64,000 nt of DNA. Source: Panacagrimonas perspica. Its GTDB lineage: Bacteria > Pseudomonadota > Gammaproteobacteria > Nevskiales > Nevskiaceae. Shown here in pieces: positions 9,585-20,272 of the stretch. The notes below the pieces were generated by a model. That model searched no databases and was not told where the DNA came from. It worked only from the letters and a program-made list of their open reading frames with translations. Within the stretch, counting starts at the first letter, position 1. Each line of letters begins with the position of its first letter. The stretch lies in contig NZ_SOBT01000008.1 of the NCBI RefSeq assembly GCF_004364935.1, positions 623,534 through 687,533 on the forward strand, in the 5' to 3' direction. The position numbers and the translations under genes are program-made.

Positions 9585-10376
9585 CTAGATCGTTTCGCCT
9601 TCCCGCTGCGTCAGCACTTCGAAGCCGTCCGCCGTGACGAGCACCGTGTGCTCCCACTGCGCCGACAACGAGTGGTCCTTGGTGACCACCGTCCACCCAT
9701 CGGGAAGCAGGCGAACCTCTGCCCGTCCCGCATTGAGCATGGGTTCCACGGTGAAGCACATGCCTTCCTGGAGTTCGATGCCGGTGTCCGGCTTGCCGTA
9801 GTGCAGGACTTGCGGATCTTCGTGGAAGATCTGCCCGATTCCGTGGCCGCAGTATTCGCGCACGATCGAGTAGCCACGCGATTCCGACAGCCGCTGGATG
9901 ACATGGCCCAGGTCGCCGAGGCGAACGCCGGGCTTGATCAGGCGGATGCCGGCGAGCATCGCTTCGCGGGTGGTCTCGACCAGGCGCTTGGCCAGGACCG
10001 TGGGTTCGCCGACGAAGAAGGTCTGGCTGGTATCGCCGTGCCAGCCGTCCTTGATGACGGTGATGTCGATGTTGATGATGTCGCCGCGCTTGAGGACCTT
10101 GGCGCTCGGGATGCCATGGCAGACCACATGGTTGACCGAGGTGCAGATCGACTTCGGGAAGCCCTTGTAGTTGAGCGGGGCGGGGACGCAGCCCAGTTCG
10201 TCGACGATGTAGCGGTGGCAGATCCGATCGAGTTCGTCGGTCGAAACGCCGGCTTTGACATCCGGTGCAATCATTTCCAGCACTTGCGCCGCCGCGTGTC
10301 CGGCCTCACGCATTTTCTGGCGTTCGTCCGGGGTCTTGATCGTGATGCCCATGCGGGGAGAGGTTTCCGAATCCAT
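9585..10376 (-). CDS. map: Methionine aminopeptidase, type I
   Basis: Removes the initiator methionine from nascent proteins. The five metal ligands of the family are visible in order: Asp in NIDITVIKDG, Asp in HGDTSQTF, His in GHGIGQIFHEDP, Glu in FTVEPMLN and Glu in AQWEHTVLV. The ATG at 10376 gives 263 residues. An internal ATG at 10352 (MGITIKTPDE) would give the more usual family N-terminus and is an equally good start. It is divergent from rpsB, a classical arrangement. Confidence 0.96.
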   Translation of the reverse strand: MDSETSPRMGITIKTPDERQKMREAGHAAAQVLEMIAPDVKAGVSTDELDRICHRYIVDELGCVPAPLNYKGFPKSICTSVNHVVCHGIPSAKVLKRGDIINIDITVIKDGWHGDTSQTFFVGEPTVLAKRLVETTREAMLAGIRLIKPGVRLGDLGHVIQRLSESRGYSIVREYCGHGIGQIFHEDPQVLHYGKPDTGIELQEGMCFTVEPMLNAGRAEVRLLPDGWTVVTKDHSLSAQWEHTVLVTADGFEVLTQREGETI

Positions 10377-10428
10377 CGGGTAAGCGGTTCCAGGCGATTT
10401 TCCTCGCTGCCGAGCCTACTTGGCACGG

Positions 10429-10457
10429 TTGAGAGGCGAAGCCGCGCATGCTATAAA
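10429..10457 (+). promoter_or_regulatory. Sigma-70-type promoter of rpsB-tsf
   Basis: A -35 box ttgaga (10429-10434) and a -10 box tataaa (10452-10457) are separated by 17 bp, about 120 bp upstream of the rpsB start. Each box has 5 of 6 consensus bases with optimal spacing, so a strong promoter is likely. The intervening leader could carry the known S2 autoregulation site, but no structure was resolved by eye. Confidence 0.7.
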
Positions 10458-10581
10458 GCCGCGCTTTTTTTGGCAACGAAGTTCCTCTGGTTCTTCCGCG
10501 TCACAACCTCATCCGTTCCGGCCTTGGGTGCATCCGTACTTCACCCCGGAGCGGTCAGTTCTAACCCAAGGAGTTGTTTCA

Positions 10582-11379
10582 ATGTCGAATGTCACCATGC
10601 GCCAGTTGCTGGAGGCGGGGGCCCACTTTGGCCACCGGACCCGTTACTGGAACCCGAAGATGGATTCCTACATCTTCGGAAGCCGCAACAAGATCCACAT
10701 CATCAACCTCGAGCACACCCTTCCGTTGCTGAAGGATGCCTGCTCCTACGTCGGCAAGATGGCCGCCAGCGGTGGCCGCGTGCTGTTCGTCGGCACCAAG
10801 CGCGCCGCCCGCGAGGCGATCGAAGCCGAGGCCCAGCGTTGCGGCATGCCCTTCGTCAGCCAGCGCTGGCTCGGCGGCACGCTGACCAATTTCAAGACCA
10901 TCAAGGGCTCGATCAAGCGCCTGCACGAGATGGAAAAGCAGGTCGAGGACGGCACGATCAACCGCCTGTCCAAGAAGGAACAGCTCCTGTTCCAGCGCGA
11001 ACTGGAGAAGCTGCGCCGCTCGCTCGGAGGCATCAAGGACATGCCGAGCCTGCCGGATTGCCTGTTCGTCATCGACACGGGCTACGAGAAGATCGCCGTC
11101 GCCGAAGCCCGCAAGCTGGGCATTCCGGTGGTCGCCGTGGTCGATTCGAACAACGATCCCGAGCTGATCGACGTGGTCATCCCGGGTAACGACGACGCCA
11201 CCCGCGCGATCAAGGTCTACTCGCAGTGCGTGGCCGACGCCATCATCGAGGGCCGCGGCTCCAACAGCGTCGCTCCTCGCGAAGATGCCGCCGACGCGGC
11301 TTCGGCCGAAGACCGTGGCGCACGCCGCCCCCGTGGCCCGCGCAAGCCGGCCGGTCGTGGCGAGAAGGCGGAGGGCTGA
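10582..11379 (+). CDS. rpsB: 30S ribosomal protein S2
   Basis: Small-subunit ribosomal protein S2 (265 residues) with the typical N-terminus [19 protein letters not shown] and the conserved [10 protein letters not shown] and [10 protein letters not shown] segments. The C-terminal extension is charged, Ala/Arg/Gly-rich and variable. The ATG at 10582 follows a strong Shine-Dalgarno sequence (aaggag at 10568-10573). A longer open frame to 10420 is rejected because it runs through the promoter. It is paired with tsf as in most bacteria. Confidence 0.98.
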   Translation: MSNVTMRQLLEAGAHFGHRTRYWNPKMDSYIFGSRNKIHIINLEHTLPLLKDACSYVGKMAASGGRVLFVGTKRAAREAIEAEAQRCGMPFVSQRWLGGTLTNFKTIKGSIKRLHEMEKQVEDGTINRLSKKEQLLFQRELEKLRRSLGGIKDMPSLPDCLFVIDTGYEKIAVAEARKLGIPVVAVVDSNNDPELIDVVIPGNDDATRAIKVYSQCVADAIIEGRGSNSVAPREDAADAASAEDRGARRPRGPRKPAGRGEKAEG

Positions 11380-11381
11380 GC

Positions 11382-12302
11382 ATGGCTGCAGTAACTGCCG
11401 CTCTGATCAAGGAGCTGCGTGACCGTACCGGCGCCGGCATGGGCGATTGCAAGAAGGCGCTCGAGGCTGTCGAGGGCGACCTCGACAAGGCAATCGAGAA
11501 GCTGCGCATGGATGGAACGACCAAGGCCGACAAGAAGGCCGGTCGCACGGCTGCCGAAGGCATCATCGCCCTGGCGTCCAACGCCGAGGCGGTGGCGCTG
11601 GTCGAGGTCAATTCCGAGACCGATTTTGTCGCCAAGAACCCGGAATTCCGGGCCCTGGCCCAGTCGGCTGCCAACGCGGCGCTCGTCCATCGTCCGAAGT
11701 CGGCCGAAGAACTGGTGGCGCTCAAGGTCGGTGACCGTACGCTCGACGAACTGCGCCGCGAACTCGTCGGCAAGATCGGCGAGAACCTGACGATCCGTCG
11801 CGTGGACATCGTGGTGTCCGGCGGGGGTCCGCTGGTCACCTACGTGCACCCTGGCGACAAGATCGCGGTTGCCGTGGCGCTCACGGCCGGCAGCGTGGAT
11901 CTGGCGAAGGATCTGGCGATGCATATCGCCGCGATGTCGCCGCGTGCGGTCGATCCGGCGAGCATTTCCGCCGACATCGTGGCCGCCGAGCGCCGCATCA
12001 TCGAGGCGCAGGTCGCGCAGGAACAGGCGGAGGACGCCGCTGCGGGCAAGAAGCCGAAGCCGGCCGAGATCGTCGCCAAGATGACCGAAGGCAAGGTGAC
12101 CAAGTTCCTCGACGAGCAGACCCTGATCGGTCAGCCCTTCGTGAAGAACGACGCCTACGGCCTGAAGTCCGACGCCAAGGTGCGCGAAGTCCTCACCAAG
12201 GAGAAGGCCACCGTGTCGCAGTTCGTGCGGCTGGCCGTGGGCGAGGGCATCGAGAAGAAGCAGACCGACTTCGCAGCGGAAGTGGCTGCGGCAGGCGGCT
12301 GA
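11382..12302 (+). CDS. tsf: Elongation factor Ts
   Basis: The GDP/GTP exchange factor for EF-Tu (306 residues). The N-terminal module VTAALIKELRDRTGAGMGDCKKAL and the EF-Tu-contacting TDFVAKNPEF segment are diagnostic. The ATG at 11382 is two bases after the rpsB stop, with ggaggg just upstream. The apparent upstream extension of this frame is inside rpsB. A stem-loop with a T-tract follows the gene. Confidence 0.98.
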   Translation: MAAVTAALIKELRDRTGAGMGDCKKALEAVEGDLDKAIEKLRMDGTTKADKKAGRTAAEGIIALASNAEAVALVEVNSETDFVAKNPEFRALAQSAANAALVHRPKSAEELVALKVGDRTLDELRRELVGKIGENLTIRRVDIVVSGGGPLVTYVHPGDKIAVAVALTAGSVDLAKDLAMHIAAMSPRAVDPASISADIVAAERRIIEAQVAQEQAEDAAAGKKPKPAEIVAKMTEGKVTKFLDEQTLIGQPFVKNDAYGLKSDAKVREVLTKEKATVSQFVRLAVGEGIEKKQTDFAAEVAAAGG

Positions 12303-12324
12303 GAAGCTAAACTAGTGTGATCCC

Positions 12325-12351
12325 GAGGCCCCGGAAACGGGGCTTCGTTTT
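12325..12351 (+). terminator. Rho-independent terminator or attenuator between tsf and pyrH
   Basis: A 9-bp stem (gaggccccg / cggggcttc, one G-U pair) with a gaaa tetraloop is followed by a short T-run. It lies 22 bp after the tsf stop and 43 bp before pyrH, so it may separate rpsB-tsf from pyrH-frr or reduce readthrough. Confidence 0.75.
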
Positions 12352-12393
12352 ATCCGAAGCCGACATCAGCCAGCCCGAACGGAAGCTTGATCG

Positions 12394-13116
12394 ATGAGTA
12401 ACAAGCCGGCTTACAAGCGCATCCTGCTGAAAATCTCCGGTGAAGCCCTGATGGGCGACCTGGAGTTCGGTATCTCTCCGAAGGTGATGTCCTTCGTGGC
12501 CGAAGAGCTCAAGCAGGTCGTGGCGGCGGGCGTGCAGGTGGCGCTCGTGGTCGGTGGCGGCAATATCTTCCGCGGCGAAGGCCTTGCGCGTGCCGGCATG
12601 GATCGCGTCACCGGCGACCAGATGGGCATGCTGGCCACCGTGATCAATGCGCTGGCGATCCAGGACGCGATCGAACGCGTGGGTCTGCAGGCGCGCGTCC
12701 AGTCGGCCATCCGGATCAACGAGGTCTGCGAGGACTTCATCCGTCGCCGTGCCGTGCGCCACCTCGAGAAGGGGCGCGTGCTGGTGTTCGGCGCCGGAAC
12801 GGGCAATCCCTTCTTCACGACCGATTCGGCTGCCGCTCTGCGCGCCGTCGAGATCGGCGCCGATCTGATGCTCAAGGCCACAAAAGTGGACGGCATCTAC
12901 ACGGCTGATCCGAAGAAGGACAAGACCGCGACCAAGTACGACGAACTGACGTACGACAATGCGCTGGATCAGCGCCTCGCCGTGATGGACCAGACGGCGA
13001 TGGTGCTGTGCCGCGATCACAAGATGAAACTGCGGGTCTATGACATGGACCGCCCCGGTGCGCTGATCAGCATCGTGATGGGCGACCAGACCATCGGCAC
13101 GCGCGTTCACGCCTGA
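12394..13116 (+). CDS. pyrH: UMP kinase
   Basis: A 240-residue bacterial UMP kinase of the amino-acid-kinase fold, making UDP from UMP. Conserved segments are [18 protein letters not shown] and the Asp-rich uridylate/ATP region [17 protein letters not shown]. The start is ATG at 12394. It is followed after 7 bp by frr, the usual pyrH-frr pair. The family is hexameric and feedback-inhibited by UTP. Confidence 0.98.
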   Translation: MSNKPAYKRILLKISGEALMGDLEFGISPKVMSFVAEELKQVVAAGVQVALVVGGGNIFRGEGLARAGMDRVTGDQMGMLATVINALAIQDAIERVGLQARVQSAIRINEVCEDFIRRRAVRHLEKGRVLVFGAGTGNPFFTTDSAAALRAVEIGADLMLKATKVDGIYTADPKKDKTATKYDELTYDNALDQRLAVMDQTAMVLCRDHKMKLRVYDMDRPGALISIVMGDQTIGTRVHA

Positions 13117-13123
13117 GGAAAAC

Positions 13124-13681
13124 ATGATCAACGACATCAAGAAGGAAGCTGGCGATCGCATGCAGAAGTGCATCGACTCGCTGAAAGCCGCGCTGGCCAA
13201 GCTGCGCACGGGCCGCGCTCACGCGGGTCTGCTCGACCATCTCACCGTCGATTACTACGGCTCCGAGGTTCCGCTTTCGCAGTGCGCGAACGTGGTCGTC
13301 GAGGATGCACGGACGATCTCGATCACGGCCTGGGAAAAGAACATGACCTCGGTGATCGAGAAAGCGATCATGAAGTCGGATCTGGGCCTGAATCCGAGCA
13401 CCGCCGGCACGATCATCCGCATCATCATGCCGCCGCTCACCGAAGAGCGCCGTCGCGACATGGCGAAGATCGTCCGGGGCGAGGCCGAGGGCGGGCGAGT
13501 CGCCATTCGCGCCGTGCGCCGCGATGCCAACCAGGACATCAAGGAGCTGGCGAAGGAGAAGGTGATCAGCACTGACGATGAAAAGCGCGGCGAAACCGAA
13601 ATCCAGAAGCTGACCGACCAGTTCGTCGCCAAGGTCGACGAGCTGGCTGCCGCCAAGGAAAAGGAGCTGATGTCCCTTTGA
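13124..13681 (+). CDS. frr: Ribosome recycling factor
   Basis: A 185-residue factor that, with EF-G, splits the post-termination ribosome. It shows the family N-terminal helix ([20 protein letters not shown]), the HLTVDYYGS beta-domain entry and the conserved [14 protein letters not shown] helix. Length is canonical. Start ATG at 13124, 7 bp after pyrH. The 121-bp gap to uppS that follows holds no obvious gene. Confidence 0.98.
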   Translation: MINDIKKEAGDRMQKCIDSLKAALAKLRTGRAHAGLLDHLTVDYYGSEVPLSQCANVVVEDARTISITAWEKNMTSVIEKAIMKSDLGLNPSTAGTIIRIIMPPLTEERRRDMAKIVRGEAEGGRVAIRAVRRDANQDIKELAKEKVISTDDEKRGETEIQKLTDQFVAKVDELAAAKEKELMSL

Positions 13682-13802
13682 CGGCTGGCGGCATGGGCGA
13701 GGCCGGAATCTGCGGCCATCGCGACATCCGCTACCGCATTGCGCTCGCATTCAGCATCGGCACGTTCGAATTGCCGATACTGCTCTCCACGGTGATCCCC
13801 AC

Positions 13803-14522
13803 TTGATCCAGGCCCCGCCACCGCTGCCAGACGAAAGCGTTCCGACGCATGTTGCCGTCATAATGGACGGCAACGGACGCTGGGCGAACGCGCGTGGAGA
13901 GCCGCGCGCCTTCGGGCACCGTGCTGGCGTACGCGCCGCCCGCCGTGTGTTGCGATGCGCCCGCAAGCACGGAGTGGAGTACCTCACGGTGTTCGCGTTC
14001 AGCCAGGAGAACTGGCGACGCCCGGCCACCGAGGTCAGCCTGCTGATGCAGTTGTTCATCCGCACGCTGGGGCGCGAGATGAATTCCTTGCACCGCAACG
14101 GCGTGCGCCTGCGCTTCATCGGCGACCACGCCGAGTTCTCCGCGCCGCTGCGCGCCGAGATGAACCGGGCCGTGGAGCTGACCCGCGACAACCGGGAACT
14201 GAAACTCAACGTCGCGGTGGGCTATGGCGGCCAGTGGGACATCGTGCAGGCGGCGCAGCGACTGGCCGAACGCGGCGAGACCATCACGGCTGCCGGCATC
14301 GAAGCGGGCCTGGATACGGCCGGCATTCCGCCTCCGGACCTGCTAATCCGTACCGGTGGCGAGAAGCGCATCAGCAATTTCCTGTTGTGGCAGCTCGCCT
14401 ACGCCGAACTGTATTTCTGCGACACGTTGTGGCCGGACTTCGGCGACGCCGACCTCACGGCTGCGCTGGACTGGTTCGCGACGCGCCAGCGGCGATTCGG
14501 CCGCGTGCCCGAAAGCGCCTGA
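13803..14522 (+). CDS. uppS: Undecaprenyl diphosphate synthase
   Basis: A cis-prenyltransferase that builds C55-PP, the lipid carrier for peptidoglycan and O-antigen. Diagnostic motifs are AVIMDGNGRWA with the catalytic Asp near residue 21, HRAGVRAARRVL, and the RTGGEKRISNFLLWQ signature near the C-terminus. The only in-frame start upstream of the family N-terminus is TTG at 13803, giving 239 residues, close to the usual 230-250. It is followed 16 bp later by cdsA. Confidence 0.96.
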   Translation: MIQAPPPLPDESVPTHVAVIMDGNGRWANARGEPRAFGHRAGVRAARRVLRCARKHGVEYLTVFAFSQENWRRPATEVSLLMQLFIRTLGREMNSLHRNGVRLRFIGDHAEFSAPLRAEMNRAVELTRDNRELKLNVAVGYGGQWDIVQAAQRLAERGETITAAGIEAGLDTAGIPPPDLLIRTGGEKRISNFLLWQLAYAELYFCDTLWPDFGDADLTAALDWFATRQRRFGRVPESA

Positions 14523-14538
14523 TCGGACACGCCCCTCG

Positions 14539-15360
14539 ATGCTGATCCAACGGGTACTGACCGCGCTGATCCTGCTGCCGCTGCTGATCGCAGCCATCGC
14601 GTTCCTGCCGCCGCCGGCGCTGTACGCCGTCTTCTGCGCTGCGGGCCTGATCGCGGGTTGGGAGTGGGCAGGGCTGATGAAGGCGCCCGCGCCCTCCACC
14701 GCGATCCGCGCGGGTTTCGTTGCGAGTTGCGCGGCGCTGCTCGCCGCCGGCTGGCTGCTGCGGGAACACGCGCTGTGGGTATGTGTGGCCGCAGGGCTGT
14801 GGTGGCTGCTGGCGATCGGGCTCGTGCGCGGCTATCCGGGTAATTTCGAACGCTCGCGACCGGGTCTCCCGGTGATGTGGCTGATCGGCGTGCTGCTGAT
14901 CGTGCCCACGATGCTTTCGCTGTGGATGCTGCACGCCATGCCCAACGGGCCGTGGCGCGTGTTCTTCCTGTTCTTCCTGGTCTTCGCCGCCGACACCGGC
15001 GCGTACCTCGCGGGCCGAAATTTCGGCAAGCACAAGCTCGCGCCGTCGGTATCGCCAGGCAAGACGGTGGAGGGAATGGTGGGCGGACTGCTGCTCTGTG
15101 CCGCCTGGGCGGCATGCGCCGGTCCCTGGGTTTTCCCGATCGATTCGCCGGTGCAGATCGTGCAGCTGGTGGTGCTGTGCCTGTTCGTGGCGCTGTTCTC
15201 GGTGCTGGGTGACCTGGTCGAGAGCCTGTTCAAGCGGGCTGCGGGAGTGAAGGACAGCGGCACGATCCTGCCGGGTCACGGCGGCATGCTGGATCGCGTG
15301 GACAGCATCCTCGCAGGCGCGCCGATGATGGCGCTGGGCCTGACCCTGCTGAAACTCTGA
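14539..15360 (+). CDS. cdsA: Phosphatidate cytidylyltransferase
   Basis: A membrane enzyme making CDP-diacylglycerol from phosphatidate and CTP. It has 273 residues and several hydrophobic segments, with the first beginning [17 protein letters not shown]. The family signature is the charged C-terminal stretch [20 protein letters not shown], where the Lys/Arg/Asp residues bind substrate and metal. The ATG at 14539 was chosen because the longer open frame lies within uppS. The stop overlaps the dxr ATG by one base (tgatg), implying translational coupling. Confidence 0.96.
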   Translation: MLIQRVLTALILLPLLIAAIAFLPPPALYAVFCAAGLIAGWEWAGLMKAPAPSTAIRAGFVASCAALLAAGWLLREHALWVCVAAGLWWLLAIGLVRGYPGNFERSRPGLPVMWLIGVLLIVPTMLSLWMLHAMPNGPWRVFFLFFLVFAADTGAYLAGRNFGKHKLAPSVSPGKTVEGMVGGLLLCAAWAACAGPWVFPIDSPVQIVQLVVLCLFVALFSVLGDLVESLFKRAAGVKDSGTILPGHGGMLDRVDSILAGAPMMALGLTLLKL

Positions 15361-16541
15361 TGCGAAAACTGCTCGTCCTGGGTGCGACCGGCAGCGTTGG
15401 CCGCAGCACACTGGACGTGGCGGCGCGTCACCCGGACAAGCTCGACGTCGTGGCACTTGCGGCGAATCGCGACGTCGAAGGCATGCTCGATCTGGTTCGC
15501 CGGTTCCGGCCCCGCGTCGTTGCGATGGCGGATCTCTCGGCCGCTCGCGCGCTGCGCCAGGCCAATCCCGGTTGCGAGGTGCTGGAAGGCATCGATGCGA
15601 TCTGCGACCTGGCGGCGGACGGCTCGACCGACACCGTGATGTCGGCCATCGTCGGTGCCGTGGGCCTGCATCCGACGTTGTCGGCCATCCGCGCCAGCAA
15701 ACGGGTGCTGATCGCCAACAAGGAGCCGCTGGTCATGGCTGGCGCGCTGATGATGGAGGAGGCGCGCACGCACGGCGCCACGATCATCCCGATCGACAGC
15801 GAGCACAACGCGATCTTCCAGTGCCTGCCCGGCGACTATCGTTGCGGGCACGAGGTGAGGGGGGTGCGCCGGCTGATCCTGACCGCCTCGGGTGGCCCGT
15901 TCCGCGAAACACCGCTGGAGGCGCTGGCGGACGTGACGCCGGAACAGGCCGTGCGCCATCCGAACTGGAGCATGGGCCGCAAGATCTCGGTCGACTCGGC
16001 CACGCTGATGAACAAGGGCCTGGAACTGATCGAGGCCGCGGCGCTGTACGGCCTGCCGCGCGAGCGGCTCGACGTGGTGGTGCACCCGGAAAGCGTCGTC
16101 CATTCGCTGGTCGAGTATGTGGACGGCTCCAGCCTCGCCCAGCTCGGACAGCCGGATATGCGGGTTCCGATCGCTCACGCGCTGGCATGGCCGGAGCGCT
16201 GGGAATCCGGCGTCGGCGGGCTGGATCTGGCGGCGCTGGGCCGGCTGCGCTTCGAGACGCCTGACCTCGAACGCTTCCCTTGTCTTCGTATCGCCCGCGA
16301 CGCGCTGGCCGCCGGCAAGAATTTTCCGAACGTATTGAACGCGGCGAACGAAATCGCGGTCGAAGCGTTTCTGAACGTCCACATCGGGTTTCTGGGGATT
16401 CCACGAATGGTCGAAAGCTGTTGCGAGGCGGCTCTAGCGGCTGGCCTCCCCAACCCGTCCGACATCGACGCCGTTTTGCACGTCGATGCTTGGGCGCGCG
16501 CGTGGTGTGGCGGGAGCCTGAAGGAGCTCGCCGGTGCTTGA
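15360..16541 (+). CDS. dxr: 1-deoxy-D-xylulose 5-phosphate reductoisomerase
   Basis: Converts DXP to 2-C-methyl-D-erythritol 4-phosphate using NADPH, the committed step of the MEP isoprenoid pathway. The N-terminal NADPH site [13 protein letters not shown], the loop [10 protein letters not shown], the metal-binding IDSEHNA (with Glu further on) and the [21 protein letters not shown] region are all intact. Length (393) is typical. It overlaps rseP by 8 bp. ispH, the last enzyme of the same pathway, is at 41.9 kb. Confidence 0.98.
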   Translation: MRKLLVLGATGSVGRSTLDVAARHPDKLDVVALAANRDVEGMLDLVRRFRPRVVAMADLSAARALRQANPGCEVLEGIDAICDLAADGSTDTVMSAIVGAVGLHPTLSAIRASKRVLIANKEPLVMAGALMMEEARTHGATIIPIDSEHNAIFQCLPGDYRCGHEVRGVRRLILTASGGPFRETPLEALADVTPEQAVRHPNWSMGRKISVDSATLMNKGLELIEAAALYGLPRERLDVVVHPESVVHSLVEYVDGSSLAQLGQPDMRVPIAHALAWPERWESGVGGLDLAALGRLRFETPDLERFPCLRIARDALAAGKNFPNVLNAANEIAVEAFLNVHIGFLGIPRMVESCCEAALAAGLPNPSDIDAVLHVDAWARAWCGGSLKELAGA

Positions 16542-17886
16542 CCTCGTCTGGGATATCGCCGGGTTCGTCGTCGCCCTGAGCATCCTGGTGTGCTTCCACG
16601 AGTACGGGCATTACTGGATGGCCCGCCGCCTGGGCGTGAAGGTCCTTCGATTTTCGCTGGGCTGGGGCAAGCCCTGGAAAAGCTTTCACACGCGCGACGG
16701 CGTCGAATGGGCGCTGGCCCCGTATCCGATCGGCGGCTACGTCAAGATGCTCGACGAGCGCGAAGGCCCGGTTGCTCCGTCGGAGCGCCATCTCGCCTTC
16801 AACACGCAGTCGGTTCCGCGGCGCATGGCCATTCTCGTGGCCGGCCCGCTCGCCAATTTCCTGCTCGCCATTGCCCTGTACTGGCTGATCTTCATGATCG
16901 GCGTCCAGGGATTGCGGCCGCTGATCGACGCCCCGCGACCGGGCACCGCCGCCGCCGCCGCCGGACTGCACGCTGGCGATGAGGTCCTGACGGTCGGCGG
17001 CACGCCGGTGCCGACGTGGAATGAGCTCCGCATGGAGCTGATCGACGGCAGCCTGGGCAGCGCTCGCATCCAGTTGGCCGTTCGCAACGAGCAGGGGCTG
17101 ACCCGCGAGGTCACCTTGCCGCTGAACGGGGTCCGTACCGACCCGCAGTTCCTGTTCGACGACCTGGGTCTGGATGTCTGGCAGCCGAAGATCGATCCGG
17201 TGCTGGGTCAGATCATGCCGGGCAGTTCCGCCGAGGCAGCTGGCCTGATCGCGGGCGATCGCATCGTCAGCATCCAGGGCGAGCCGATAACCGATTGGCG
17301 GTCACTGGTGACGGCGGTCCGGCCGCGACCTGGCGCGGTGACCCGGATCGAGGTGAATCGTGCCGGCACGATGATCGAGGTCAACGCCGTCCTGGCCAGC
17401 GTCGACGAGGCAGGACACAACATCGGACAGCTGGGCGCGCGCCCCGCTGTTGACGAGGAGTTGTGGCAGAATCTGCGCGCCGCGCGCCGGCTTGGTCCGA
17501 TCGATGCATTTCCTGCAGCGGTCGGACAGGCATGGCAGATGACGCAGCTCACGCTGCGAGTGCTCTGGCACATGGTGCTCGGCGAAGTATCGATCAAGAA
17601 CGTCAGTGGTCCGATCCAGATCGCGCAGGTGGCGGGAGATTCGGCTCAGATCGGGCTCGTTTCATTCCTCAGCTTCATGGCGGTGGTCAGCGTCAGCCTC
17701 GGCGTGCTGAATCTGCTGCCGGTGCCGCTGCTCGATGGCGGTCACCTGCTGATGTTCGCGATCGAAGGAATCAAGGGGAGGCCCTTGTCCGAGCGGGCAC
17801 AGATTGCTGCTCAGTACGTGGGCCTGACGTTCATCGGCATGCTGATGGTGCTGGCTCTGTTCAACGACATCATGCGCCTCGTCTGA
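16534..17886 (+). CDS. rseP: Site-2 protease RseP
   Basis: An inner-membrane zinc metalloprotease that cleaves anti-sigma factors such as RseA inside the membrane. The zinc motif HEYGH is at residues 22-26 in the first transmembrane segment. Two PDZ domains follow in the periplasm (about residues 125-190 and 210-280). The third zinc ligand and last membrane segments are in [14 protein letters not shown]. Start is GTG at 16534, inside the dxr 3' end. It is directly upstream of bamA, as in most gammaproteobacteria. Confidence 0.97.
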   Translation: MLDLVWDIAGFVVALSILVCFHEYGHYWMARRLGVKVLRFSLGWGKPWKSFHTRDGVEWALAPYPIGGYVKMLDEREGPVAPSERHLAFNTQSVPRRMAILVAGPLANFLLAIALYWLIFMIGVQGLRPLIDAPRPGTAAAAAGLHAGDEVLTVGGTPVPTWNELRMELIDGSLGSARIQLAVRNEQGLTREVTLPLNGVRTDPQFLFDDLGLDVWQPKIDPVLGQIMPGSSAEAAGLIAGDRIVSIQGEPITDWRSLVTAVRPRPGAVTRIEVNRAGTMIEVNAVLASVDEAGHNIGQLGARPAVDEELWQNLRAARRLGPIDAFPAAVGQAWQMTQLTLRVLWHMVLGEVSIKNVSGPIQIAQVAGDSAQIGLVSFLSFMAVVSVSLGVLNLLPVPLLDGGHLLMFAIEGIKGRPLSERAQIAAQYVGLTFIGMLMVLALFNDIMRLV

Positions 17887-17907
17887 CGGCGCCATAAGCA
17901 AACCTCG

Positions 17908-20220
17908 ATGGGTCAACACAACAAGCGTTTTCGGCTCAAGCTGATTGCGGGCGCGGCAGCCATGATGTGGCTTCCGGCAGCCTCCGCCTTTGAGCCCTTC
18001 ACCATCCGCGAGATTCGCGCCGAGGGCCTGGAGCGCCTCGATGTCGGCACGGTGCTCACCTACCTGCCGCTGTCGGTAGGCGACCAGCTCACGTCGCAGA
18101 CATCCCGACAGGCCATGCGAGGGCTGTACTCCTCCGGTCTGTTCGAGGACGTCAGATTGGAGAGCGACGGTGACACGCTCGTGATCTTCGTCAAGGAGCG
18201 TCCCGCGATCTCCAAGTTCGAGATCGAGGGCAACAAGAAGATCGGCGGCGACGAGTTGATGGACTCGCTGAAGAATCTTGGCCTGACCGAAGGCGAGTTG
18301 TTCAAGCGCGAACTCCTCGACGGCGTCGAGCAGGAACTGCAGCGGCAGTACTACGCCAACGGCTACTACGACGTCCAGATCAAGACGACCGTCGAACCGC
18401 TGCCGAACAACCGCGTGGACCTGAAGATCGACGTGACCGAAGGCAAGGTCACGACGATTCGCGACATCAATATTCTCGGCAACAACGTCTACTCGCGCGA
18501 AGAGCTTTTCGAAGCTTTCAAGCTCGACAAGACCAACCGCTGGGAGCCGCTGCAGAAGTCGGACAAGTACTCCAAGCAGCAGCTCGGCGGTGACCTCGAA
18601 TCATTGTCGTCGTACTACCAGGATCGTGGTTACCTGAAGTTCGAAGTCGCCTCGGTCCAGGTGCAGCTGTCCCCCACCAAGGAGGACATCTACATCACGA
18701 TCAACGTCGAGGAAGGCGATCGCTACAAGATCAAGGACACGAAGTTCTCCGGCGACACGATTCTGCAGTCCGATTTCCTCAAGCTGTTCCTCTCGACCAA
18801 GCCGACGCAGTGGTTCTCGCGCAAGGAAGCCACCGAGAGCGCCAATCGAATCGAAGCCGCGCTGTCCGACGTGGGCTACGCCTTCGCCAAGGTCACGCCG
18901 CTGCCGGAGATCGACGAGAACACGAAGGAAATCACGCTCAACTACTACGTCGAGCCGGGCAAGCGGGCCTACGTACGTCGCATCAACTTCTCCGGACACG
19001 GTCGCACGCACGACGAGACGCTGCGTCGTGAAATGCGCCAGCTCGAAGCCGCGCCTTTCTCGAAGAGCAGTGTCGAGCGCTCGCGTGTGCGACTCGCTCG
19101 TCTTCCGTTCGTGGAAGAGGCCGAGGTCGAGACGCAGCCCGTTCCGGGCAGCGACGATCTGGTCGACATCAACTTCAAGGTAAAGGAGCGCCCGCCGGGC
19201 TCGATCCAGTTCGGCGTGGGCTTCTCCGGTTCGCAGGGCTTCCTGATCACCGGCAGCGTGACGCACACCAACTTCCTGGGCACCGGCAACCGCGTCAGCC
19301 TGGAAGTGAGCAACAACTCGGTGTCCAAGGCGGCCAGCGCGAGCTGGACCGATCCTTACTTCACCAACGACGGCGTCAGCCAGACGGTATCGGTCTTCTA
19401 CCGCAAGGCCGATTCGGTGATCCGTCAGAGCTCGGGTTTCAACTACAACACGATCGGCACGACGCTCACCTACGGCATTCCGTTGTCCGAATATTCGGCG
19501 CTGCGCGCAGGCTTCGGTATCGAAACGACGGCGATCGACACGTTCGCCAACAGCACGTCGGATCAGGTGCTGGAGTTCGTGATCGACAACGGTACGCGCT
19601 ACACCGACTTCGAATTCCGGACCGGTATCTCGCGTGATACGCGCAACCGCACGTTCTTCGCCTCGCGCGGATCGCTGCAGTCGCTGACACTCGATGCCCG
19701 CATCCCGGGCAGTGATCTGGAGTTCGCGACGGCGACGTACCGCATGCAGCAGTACATCCCGTTGCCGTTCAAGTTCTTCGTTGAATTCAACGCGAACGTC
19801 GCGGCCTCGGAAGACTACGGCAGCGGCAAGTCGCAGGTGCCTCCGTACGAGAACTTCTTCGCCGGCGGCTCGCGCACGGTACGTGGTTTCGACGACGGCT
19901 CGCTGGGTCCTCGCGATACGCCGTTCGACAACCCCTTCGGTGGCCGCTTGCGCACCACGTCGCAGACCGAAATCGTCATTCCGACGCCGTTCGAGAGCGA
20001 CCAGAAGTCGACCCGCGTCAGCTTCTTCTACGACATCGGTCAGGTCTACAAAAGTCCCAAGGATTTCGACGCGGACAAGCTGAAGAATTCGGCCGGTATC
20101 GCGTTTCAGTGGTTCACGCCCTTCCTGGGATTGCTCGATCTGTCCTACGCTTATCCTCTGAACGACGAATCGAGCGACGACACCGAGCGTTTCCAGATCA
20201 ACTTTGGTACCGGCTTCTGA
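17908..20220 (+). CDS. bamA: Outer membrane protein assembly factor BamA
   Basis: A 770-residue Omp85 protein that inserts beta-barrel proteins into the outer membrane. A signal peptide ends near AASA (about residue 27). Five POTRA domains follow (first beginning IREIRAEGLERL) up to about residue 430. The C-terminal 16-strand barrel carries the conserved VRGFDDGSLGPRD of the L6 loop. The last residue is Phe, the usual beta-signal ending. It sits between rseP and the chaperone gene skp. Confidence 0.98.
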   Translation: MGQHNKRFRLKLIAGAAAMMWLPAASAFEPFTIREIRAEGLERLDVGTVLTYLPLSVGDQLTSQTSRQAMRGLYSSGLFEDVRLESDGDTLVIFVKERPAISKFEIEGNKKIGGDELMDSLKNLGLTEGELFKRELLDGVEQELQRQYYANGYYDVQIKTTVEPLPNNRVDLKIDVTEGKVTTIRDINILGNNVYSREELFEAFKLDKTNRWEPLQKSDKYSKQQLGGDLESLSSYYQDRGYLKFEVASVQVQLSPTKEDIYITINVEEGDRYKIKDTKFSGDTILQSDFLKLFLSTKPTQWFSRKEATESANRIEAALSDVGYAFAKVTPLPEIDENTKEITLNYYVEPGKRAYVRRINFSGHGRTHDETLRREMRQLEAAPFSKSSVERSRVRLARLPFVEEAEVETQPVPGSDDLVDINFKVKERPPGSIQFGVGFSGSQGFLITGSVTHTNFLGTGNRVSLEVSNNSVSKAASASWTDPYFTNDGVSQTVSVFYRKADSVIRQSSGFNYNTIGTTLTYGIPLSEYSALRAGFGIETTAIDTFANSTSDQVLEFVIDNGTRYTDFEFRTGISRDTRNRTFFASRGSLQSLTLDARIPGSDLEFATATYRMQQYIPLPFKFFVEFNANVAASEDYGSGKSQVPPYENFFAGGSRTVRGFDDGSLGPRDTPFDNPFGGRLRTTSQTEIVIPTPFESDQKSTRVSFFYDIGQVYKSPKDFDADKLKNSAGIAFQWFTPFLGLLDLSYAYPLNDESSDDTERFQINFGTGF

Positions 20221-20272
20221 GGACACGATCGCGAGATCGCATCCTTCTTCATAAACACACCTAGAGACTTCC

